11,565 nt of DNA, taken from the NCBI GenBank assembly GCA_013360535.1, contig JABWBL010000062.1, forward strand, positions 1-11,565, read 5' to 3'. Source of the DNA: Planctomycetaceae bacterium (lineage in GTDB: Bacteria > Planctomycetota > UBA1135 > GCA-002686595). Shown in pieces: positions 6,058-11,565 of the stretch (position 1 is the first letter of the stretch; the number at the start of each line of letters is the position of its first letter). The position numbers and the translations under genes are program-made. Under the pieces are notes generated by a model. The model was given only the letters and a program-made list of their open reading frames with translations, made no database searches and was not told the DNA's origin.

Positions 6058-6966
6058 ATGACCACGCTCCACCTCTCCCACCTCGAGCAGCTCGAGGCCG
6101 AGAGCATCCAGATCATCCGGGAGGTCGTTGCCCAGTTCGAGAAGCCGGTGATGCTGTTCTCGATCGGCAAGGACTCGCTGGCGATGCTGCGCCTCGCCGA
6201 GAAGGCCTTCGCCCCGGGCAAGCTCCCGTTCCCCTTGATGCACGTCAACACGACGTTCAAGTTCAAGGAGATGATCAGCTTCCGCGACGAGTTCGTGAAG
6301 GCTCGCGGCCACACGTTGATCGAGTGGATCAACCAGGAAGGCGTGAAGGCGGGTATCACGCCGTTCAACGCCGGCACGCAGCGCTACACGCACGTGATGA
6401 AGACCGAGGCGCTCAAGCAGGCCTTGAGCCACTACGGCTTCGACGCCGCCTTCGGTGGCGCGCGCCGCGACGAGGAGAAGAGCCGCGCCAAGGAGCGTGT
6501 GTTCAGCTTCCGCGACCGCTTCCACACGTGGGATCCGAAGAACCAGCGGCCGGAGCTGTGGAACCTCTACAACGGGCGTGTCGCCAAGGGCGAGTCGATC
6601 CGCGTGTTCCCGCTCTCGAACTGGACCGAGCTCGACGTCTGGCTGTACGTGTACAAGGAGCAGATCCCGGTCGTGCCGCTGTACTTCGCCAAGCCGCGCC
6701 CGGTCGTCAACCGCAACGGCACGTGGATCATGCGCGACGACGACCGCATGCCGCTCGAGCCCGGTGAAGTGCCCGAGATGCGCTCGGTGCGCTTCCGCAC
6801 GCTGGGTTGTTATCCGCTGACGGGTGCCGTCGACTCGCAGGCTTCCAACCTGCGCGAGGTGCTCGAGGAAATGCTGCGTTCGCGCACCAGCGAGCGGCAA
6901 GGACGCGTGATCGACTACGACGAGGCCGGCTCGATGGAGCAGAAGAAGAAGGAGGGTTACTTCTGA
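6058..6966 (+). CDS. cysD: Sulfate adenylyltransferase small subunit CysD (302 aa)
   Basis: CysD is the N-type ATP-pyrophosphatase subunit that joins sulfate to AMP, making adenosine 5'-phosphosulfate (APS). It works in the cytoplasm with the GTPase subunit CysN. The PP-loop is SIGKDS at residues 35-40. Other family signatures are [12 protein letters not shown] (12-23), [16 protein letters not shown] (132-147), [18 protein letters not shown] (151-168), [18 protein letters not shown] (178-195), [12 protein letters not shown] (247-258) and [10 protein letters not shown] (277-286). The ATG at 6058 gives 302 residues, the length of the E. coli protein as I recall it, and the N-terminus aligns; a longer open frame upstream adds only low-complexity sequence. 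No Shine-Dalgarno sequence precedes the ATG. Residue 64 is Asn (HVNTT), where the family usually has Asp. The stop overlaps the next start as TGATG, so translation of the two is coupled. Confidence 0.96.
   Translation: MTTLHLSHLEQLEAESIQIIREVVAQFEKPVMLFSIGKDSLAMLRLAEKAFAPGKLPFPLMHVNTTFKFKEMISFRDEFVKARGHTLIEWINQEGVKAGITPFNAGTQRYTHVMKTEALKQALSHYGFDAAFGGARRDEEKSRAKERVFSFRDRFHTWDPKNQRPELWNLYNGRVAKGESIRVFPLSNWTELDVWLYVYKEQIPVVPLYFAKPRPVVNRNGTWIMRDDDRMPLEPGEVPEMRSVRFRTLGCYPLTGAVDSQASNLREVLEEMLRSRTSERQGRVIDYDEAGSMEQKKKEGYF
6951..6956 (+). promoter_or_regulatory. Strong ribosome binding site for cysNC
   Basis: GGAGGG (preceded by AA) lies inside the last codons of cysD and ends 9 nt before the ATG at 6966. 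It is the clearest Shine-Dalgarno sequence among the plus-strand genes here and fixes the cysNC start. Confidence 0.65.
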
Positions 6967-8906
6967 TGCTGCACGGAGAAGAACTCGACCGCGTCGGCAT
7001 CGACGGCTGGCTCGAGGGGTACCAACGCAAGGAACTGCTGCGCATCCTGACCTGCGGGTCGGTCGACGACGGCAAGTCGACGCTCATCGGGCGCCTGCTG
7101 CACGACTCCGCGGGCGTCTTCGAGGACCAGCTCAAGGCCCTCAAGAAGGACACCACGCGCTTCGGCACGACCGGCGAGGAGATCGACTTCGCGCTGCTGA
7201 TGGACGGCCTGCAGGCCGAGCGCGAGCAGGGCATCACGATCGACGTCGCCTACCGCTACTTCAGCACGCCGCGCCGCAAGTTCATCGTCGCCGACACGCC
7301 CGGCCACGAGCAGTACACGCGCAACATGGCGACCGGGGCCTCGACCTCGGACCTCGCGATCATCCTGATCGACGCGCGCAAGGGCGTGCTCGCGCAGACG
7401 CGCCGCCACGCCTTCATCTGCTCGCTGCTTGGAATCAAGCACGTCGTGATCGCGGTCAACAAGATGGACCTGGTCGAGTACTCGCAGGAGGTCTTCGAGG
7501 CCATCCGGCGCGAGTGCTCGGAGTTCCTCGGGCGGCTCTCGATCCCCGACGTTCACTTCATCCCGATGAGCGCGCGCCGCGGCGAGAACGTCGTCGGCCG
7601 CTCGGAGACGATGCCGTGGTACCAGGGTGCGCCGCTGCTCGACTACCTCGAGACCGTGCACATCGCCGGCGACCGCAACACGATCGACCTGCGCCTGCCG
7701 GTGCAGCTCGTGCTGCGCCCCAACCTCGATTTCCGCGGCTTTGCGGGCACGATCGCGTCGGGAGTGCTGCGCAAGGGCGACGAGATCGTCGCGCTGCCGT
7801 CGGGCCGGCGCGCGTTCGTCAAGCAGGTGTTCGTCTCCGGTGCCGAGCGCGAGGAAGCGGGCCCCGGCATGGCCGTGACGATCACGCTCGACCGCGAGAT
7901 CGACATCTCGCGCGGCGACCTGATCGCGCGGCCCAACAACGCGCCGATGCTCGAGCACGCCGTCGAGGCGATGGTCGTGTGGATGAACGAGGCCGCGCTC
8001 GAGCCCGGCCGCCAGTACCTGATCCAGCAGTGCGCGCTGCAGGCGCCGGTCGCGGTGACCGACCTGCGCTACCGCATCGACGTCAACTCGCTGAAGAGCG
8101 AGAGCGCGACGCAGCTCGGCCTGAACGAGATCGGCCGCATCCGCATGGAGTGCGCCAAGCCGATCGGCGCCGATCCGTACGTGCGCAACCGCCAGACGGG
8201 CGCGTTCATCCTGATCGACCGCATGACCAACGCCACGGTCGGCGCGGGCATGATCCTCGACCGCACGCCGGCCGAGCAGGCGCTCGACCGCGAGCGGCGC
8301 TCGCACGACGCGGGCACCAACCTCTCGCCGCACGCGGGCACGGTCACGCCCGAGCAACGTGCCGCACGTGTCGGCCAGCGGCCGTTCACGCTGTGGCTCA
8401 CGGGCCTGCCGCGCTCGGGCAAGAGCTCGCTCGCCAACGCCCTCGAGCGCACGCTGTTCGAGCGCGGCCTGCAGTCGGTCGTGCTCGACGGCGAGAGCCT
8501 GCGCAAGGGCCTCTCGAGCGATCTCGGCTTCTCCGAACGCGACCGTGCCGAGCACGTGCGCCGCGCGAGCGAGCTCGCCAAGCTCCTGAACGACCACGGC
8601 CAGGCCGTGATCGCCGCCTTCGTCTCCCCCACCGCCGAACAGCGCGAGCGCGCCCGTTCGGTCGTCGGTGCGGAGCGTTTCCTCGAGCTGCACTGCGACG
8701 CTTCGCTCGAAGCCTGCGAGCAGCGCGACTCGACCGGCTTCTACGCCAAGGCCCGCGCCGGTGAGATCGCCAACGTCACCGGCGTCCACACGGCCTACGA
8801 GCCGCCGACGTCGCCCGCGCTGCGCCTCGACACCGTCGGTGCAAGCGTCGAAGCCAACGTCGCGCGCATCCTCGCGCTGCTCGAGTCGCGGCTGCTCGTC
8901 GGTTGA
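6966..8906 (+). CDS. cysNC: Bifunctional CysNC: sulfate adenylyltransferase GTPase subunit fused to an APS-kinase-like domain (646 aa)
   Basis: Residues 1 to about 435 are CysN, an EF-Tu-like GTPase that drives APS synthesis by CysD. G1 is GSVDDGKST (31-39), switch regions include EREQGITIDVAYR (85-97), G3 is DTPGHEQYTRNM (110-121) and G4 is NKMD (165-168); beta-barrel domains follow. Residues about 473-640 are a CysC-like kinase for APS to PAPS: P-loop GLPRSGKS (480-487), DLGFS (519-523), the phosphoserine-type FVSP (552-555, Ser554) and KARAGEI (595-601). The kinase half departs from the family: DGES (508-511) instead of DGDN, EH (529-530) instead of EN, and GVH (606-608) instead of GID. 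The linker between the halves is about 35 residues. The ATG overlaps the cysD stop by one base. NodQ-type fusions have this same domain order. Sulfurylase activity is near certain; kinase activity is likely but less sure. Confidence 0.94.
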   Translation: MLHGEELDRVGIDGWLEGYQRKELLRILTCGSVDDGKSTLIGRLLHDSAGVFEDQLKALKKDTTRFGTTGEEIDFALLMDGLQAEREQGITIDVAYRYFSTPRRKFIVADTPGHEQYTRNMATGASTSDLAIILIDARKGVLAQTRRHAFICSLLGIKHVVIAVNKMDLVEYSQEVFEAIRRECSEFLGRLSIPDVHFIPMSARRGENVVGRSETMPWYQGAPLLDYLETVHIAGDRNTIDLRLPVQLVLRPNLDFRGFAGTIASGVLRKGDEIVALPSGRRAFVKQVFVSGAEREEAGPGMAVTITLDREIDISRGDLIARPNNAPMLEHAVEAMVVWMNEAALEPGRQYLIQQCALQAPVAVTDLRYRIDVNSLKSESATQLGLNEIGRIRMECAKPIGADPYVRNRQTGAFILIDRMTNATVGAGMILDRTPAEQALDRERRSHDAGTNLSPHAGTVTPEQRAARVGQRPFTLWLTGLPRSGKSSLANALERTLFERGLQSVVLDGESLRKGLSSDLGFSERDRAEHVRRASELAKLLNDHGQAVIAAFVSPTAEQRERARSVVGAERFLELHCDASLEACEQRDSTGFYAKARAGEIANVTGVHTAYEPPTSPALRLDTVGASVEANVARILALLESRLLVG

Positions 8907-8928
8907 AGCCAACGCCCGCGCGCGCACC

Positions 8929-9852
8929 ATGGACGGCCCCACGTCGCCGAACGGCTGGACGGGTGGTCAGTACAGCGTCGTGCGCGCGCTGGCGGGCGCG
9001 GGGCTGGCGGTGCGCTTCGTGCTGCAGGCGTTGGCGGCGCCGGAGCCGCTCGAGGTGGCGCTGCAGGCGAGCGGCGCGTTGTGGAGCGTGCTGTTTGCGC
9101 TCGGGATCTGGGAACGTGCGAGCGCCTACGCGCTGGCGCCGACGTTGATCGCGGCCGGGTTCATCGGAGGTGAGCGTGGCCCGGGGCAGGTGCACTGGCT
9201 CGCGCTCGCGGTGCTGCTGCACCTCGCGACTCCGGCGGCGCCGTACCTGTCGTTCGATGCACGCGGGCGCGTCGACCCAAGCGGCGGATGGCGCCTGCCG
9301 CAGAGCGTGCGCTGGGTGGCGCTGCTCGCGCTGGCGGGCTCGCTCTTGACGTGGTGGCTGTCGCGCAGCCAGCCGCTGCTCGCTCCGCTGTGGTACGCCG
9401 CCTTGTGCTGCGATCCGGGTTGGTTCGCGCCGAAGCGGGCGAGCGGGGCCGAGTGGCTCTTCTACGACGGCTCGTGCGGCTTCTGCCAGCGCTCGGTGCG
9501 CTTCGTGCTCGCCGAGGAAGCGCCGGGCAGTCCGACGTTCCGTTTTGCGCCGCTGTTCGGTGAGGCCTTCGCGAGGGAGGTGATGGCGAGCGACGCCGCG
9601 AGCCTGCCCGACAGCGTCGTCGTGCGCACGGACGACGGCCGCCTGCTCGTGCGCTCGCGCGCGATGCTGCACGTCGCAAGCCGGCTGGGCGGAGGCTGGC
9701 GCGTCGCGGGAGCGCTCGTCGGCCTCGTTCCGGCGCCCCTTCTCGACCTTGGGTACGACTTCATGGCGCGCATCCGCACGAAGCTCTTCCCGCCCCCGTC
9801 GGAGGCCTGCCCGCTGCTGCCGCCGCACTTGCGCGGGCGCTTCGTGCATTAG
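8929..9852 (+). CDS. Multi-pass membrane protein with C-terminal DCC (DUF393) thiol-disulfide oxidoreductase domain (307 aa)
   Basis: The N-terminal half has about five hydrophobic segments (roughly residues 17-36, 47-78, 88-104, 127-144 and 148-161; the second may be two passes). GGQYSVVRALAG near the N-terminus resembles HTTM-like membrane proteins. The C-terminal half is a DCC1-like domain: LFYDGSCGFCQRSVRF (177-192), with the redox CxxC pair Cys183 and Cys186, and the usual ending CPLLPPHLRGRF (294-305). The DCC motif suggests redox chemistry on thiols, but the family's substrates are poorly known. The gene starts 22 nt after cysNC and is probably the third gene of that operon, which hints at a role near sulfur metabolism; that link is inference. 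No Shine-Dalgarno sequence is visible before the ATG at 8929. It has no counterpart in the classic cys operons I know. Confidence 0.85.
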   Translation: MDGPTSPNGWTGGQYSVVRALAGAGLAVRFVLQALAAPEPLEVALQASGALWSVLFALGIWERASAYALAPTLIAAGFIGGERGPGQVHWLALAVLLHLATPAAPYLSFDARGRVDPSGGWRLPQSVRWVALLALAGSLLTWWLSRSQPLLAPLWYAALCCDPGWFAPKRASGAEWLFYDGSCGFCQRSVRFVLAEEAPGSPTFRFAPLFGEAFAREVMASDAASLPDSVVVRTDDGRLLVRSRAMLHVASRLGGGWRVAGALVGLVPAPLLDLGYDFMARIRTKLFPPPSEACPLLPPHLRGRFVH

Positions 9853-9959
9853 GACGCGTAGGAAGCTTGATTTGGGGCCACGAGCGGTTCCAATCGGCGC
9901 CCCGAGGGCACGTGGAAACCGGCGAGAAGGCACGAGCGGGCGCGCAGGTCGACGCCGAG

Positions 9960-11565
9960 ATGCAGGCGACGCGCCTCGGCGCCCTGCAGGAGCTCGTGCG
10001 CCGCGTGTGGGGCTACTCGGAGCTGCGCCCGCTGCAGGCCGAGGCGATGCTCGCGGGGCTGAACGGCCGCGATGCGCTGGTCGTGCTCGCGACGGGCGGC
10101 GGCAAGAGCCTGTGTTATCAGGCGCCGGCGCTCCTGCGCGAAGGCCTGACGGTCGTGTTGAGCCCGCTGATCTCGCTCATGCAGGACCAGATCGCCGGTC
10201 TCGAGGAGAGCGGCGTGCAGGCGGCGATGCTGACCAGCGCGCAGGACCTCTCGGAGAAGCGCGACGTCTTCCAGCGCCTGCGCGCCGGTGGCCTGCGCCT
10301 GCTGTTCGTCTCGCCCGAGCGTTTCGTCGTGCCCGGTTTCTTCGAGGAGCTCGCCGCCTTCGGCCTCGCGGCGCTGGTGGTCGACGAGGCGCACTGCATC
10401 AGCCACTGGGGCCACGATTTCCGGCCGGAATACCGCCGCATCGGCGAGTTGCGCGAGCTCCTGCCCAACGTGCCGATCCAGGCCTTCACCGCGACCGCGA
10501 CGCCGGAAGTGCGCGCGGACATCGTGCGCCAGCTCGCGCTGCGCGAGCCCGACGTGCTCGTCGGCAGTTTCGATCGCCCCAACCTGACCTACCGCTTCCT
10601 GCCGCGCGCCGACGAGACCGAGCAGGTGCTCTCGGTGATCCGGCGCCATCCCGGCGAGGCGGGCATCGTGTACTGCCTGCGGCGTTCCGACGTCGACTCG
10701 CTCGCGCCCAAGCTCGCCGCCGCGGGCATCCGCTGCCTCCCCTACCACGCCGGGCTCTCCGCGAGCACGCGCCAGTCGAACCAGGAGCGCTTTCTTTCCG
10801 AGGACATCGAGGTCGTCGTCGCGACGATCGCCTTCGGCATGGGCATCGATCGGCCCGACGTACGCTTCGTCGTGCACGCGTCCTTGCCCAAGGGGGTCGA
10901 GCAATTCGCGCAGGAAACCGGCCGCGCGGGCCGCGACGGGCTGCCCAGCGAGTGCGTGATGCTCTACTCGGGCGCAGACTACCACGGCTGGCGCAACCTG
11001 CAGGAGCGCAGCCACTCCGACGCGGCCGCGCGCGGAGTCGAGATCGATCCGCTCGAGGCGGAGCGCTCGCTCGCGCGCCTGTCGGAGATGTACGCCTTCG
11101 CGACCAGCGCGACTTGCCGCCACAAGTTCCTCGTGCAGCACTTCGGCGGCGCCTGGGAGCAGCCGTCGGGCTGTGGCGCCTGTGACGTGTGCTTGGGTGA
11201 GCTCGCACCGCTGCCGGACTCCGTACGCGTCGCGCAGATGATCCTGTCGTGCGTCGTGCGCTGCCAGCAGCGCTACGGCGCCGGCCACGTCACCGATGTG
11301 CTGCGCGGCGCATCGACCGAGAAGCTGCGCCAGTGCGGCCACGACCAGCTCTCGACCTTCGGCCTGCTGCGCGACCGCGACGCACGCGAGATCCGCCACT
11401 GGATCGAGCAGCTCGTCGGGCTCGAGCACCTGCGCGTCGCGCCCGGGCAATACCCGACGCTCGCGTTGACCCAGTCGGGTGTCGAGGTGATGCGCGCGCA
11501 GCGGCCCGTGACGCTGTTCCAGCTCCCGGTCCCGCCGCGCACGCGCAAGACGGCGGCGCGCAAGG
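9960..11565 (+). CDS. recQ: ATP-dependent DNA helicase RecQ (3' end outside window)
   Basis: RecQ unwinds DNA 3' to 5' in recombination and replication repair. All SF2 motifs are present, numbered from the ATG at 9960: motif 0 YSELRPLQ (19-26), Walker A ATGGGKS (44-50), DEAH (142-145) with the aromatic-rich loop CISHWGHDFRPEY (146-158), motif III TATAT (177-181), motif V ATIAFGMGID (288-297) and motif VI QETGRAGRDG (318-327). The RQC zinc site is Cys386, 405, 408 and 411, followed by a winged helix ending near LALTQSG (501-507). After 535 visible residues the frame runs off the window, so an HRDC domain cannot be judged. Alternative in-frame starts are GTG at 9912 (preceded by GAGGG) and TTG at 9867 (preceded by AGGA). 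The ATG gives the best length match to E. coli RecQ. The 107-bp gap upstream holds nothing I can name. Confidence 0.95.
   Translation, partial: MQATRLGALQELVRRVWGYSELRPLQAEAMLAGLNGRDALVVLATGGGKSLCYQAPALLREGLTVVLSPLISLMQDQIAGLEESGVQAAMLTSAQDLSEKRDVFQRLRAGGLRLLFVSPERFVVPGFFEELAAFGLAALVVDEAHCISHWGHDFRPEYRRIGELRELLPNVPIQAFTATATPEVRADIVRQLALREPDVLVGSFDRPNLTYRFLPRADETEQVLSVIRRHPGEAGIVYCLRRSDVDSLAPKLAAAGIRCLPYHAGLSASTRQSNQERFLSEDIEVVVATIAFGMGIDRPDVRFVVHASLPKGVEQFAQETGRAGRDGLPSECVMLYSGADYHGWRNLQERSHSDAAARGVEIDPLEAERSLARLSEMYAFATSATCRHKFLVQHFGGAWEQPSGCGACDVCLGELAPLPDSVRVAQMILSCVVRCQQRYGAGHVTDVLRGASTEKLRQCGHDQLSTFGLLRDRDAREIRHWIEQLVGLEHLRVAPGQYPTLALTQSGVEVMRAQRPVTLFQLPVPPRTRKTAARK

Noticed and set aside
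6807..6965. Extension of cysNC 53 codons back into cysD
   Set aside because: It would overlap cysD for 160 bases with unrelated sequence. The ATG at 6966 has a strong ribosome binding site and overlaps the cysD stop by one base.
6957..8942. A 661-codon minus-strand open frame antisense to cysNC
   Set aside because: cysNC is certain from its GTPase and kinase motifs. The antisense frame has no motif and fits codon-bias shadowing.
9849..11450. A 533-codon minus-strand open frame antisense to recQ
   Set aside because: All RecQ helicase motifs are on the plus strand. The antisense frame is again a composition effect.
1..11565. CRISPR array, tRNA or rRNA genes, insertion sequences, phage or defence genes
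   Set aside because: I looked for regular short repeats, tRNA-like cloverleaves, transposase motifs and terminal repeats, and saw none.

Overview
The window is very GC-rich and densely coding, apart from one AT-rich patch near 3611-3670. It is bacterial chromosomal DNA. Sulfate-activation genes, RecQ, a radical SAM/SPASM enzyme, a membrane protein fused to a DCC thiol-oxidoreductase domain, and tandem single-pass proteins with beta-sandwich-like tails together suggest a free-living Gram-negative-type organism. A high-GC member of Planctomycetota is my best guess and Myxococcota the alternative. This is an impression from gene style; no marker gene in the window decides it.

Layout. (1) 1-3444, minus strand: three consecutive paralogous genes with 6 to 8 nt gaps, the last one leaving the window at base 1. 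They encode exported or membrane-anchored proteins of unknown function. (2) 3445-3826: a divergent intergenic region with a 43% GC patch that probably controls the minus-strand operon and the next gene. (3) 3827-4639, plus: an exported alpha/beta-hydrolase-fold protein whose nucleophile-elbow serine is arginine and whose usual C-terminal histidine is missing, so probably a pseudoenzyme. Two GC-rich hairpins follow. (4) 4763-5839, plus: a radical SAM/SPASM protein with a possibly leaderless GTG start. (5) 5840-6057: a 218-nt leader containing a perfect 8-bp hairpin. (6) 6058-9852, plus: a probable operon of cysD, cysNC (overlapping by one base) and a membrane/DCC-domain gene 22 nt downstream. 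(7) 9960 to the right edge, plus: recQ, with helicase and RQC parts visible and the C-terminus cut off.

How the genes work together. CysD and the GTPase half of CysNC form ATP sulfurylase (sulfate + ATP to APS). The CysC-like half would phosphorylate APS to PAPS, but several residues usual in that family are changed. No PAPS reductase or sulfotransferase is in view, so whether the product serves cysteine synthesis or sulfation is open. The DCC-domain protein is probably co-transcribed with them, but its link to sulfur metabolism is inference. The three-paralog operon is the least explained part. Many long open frames antisense to the real genes are by-products of the base composition and are not annotated.
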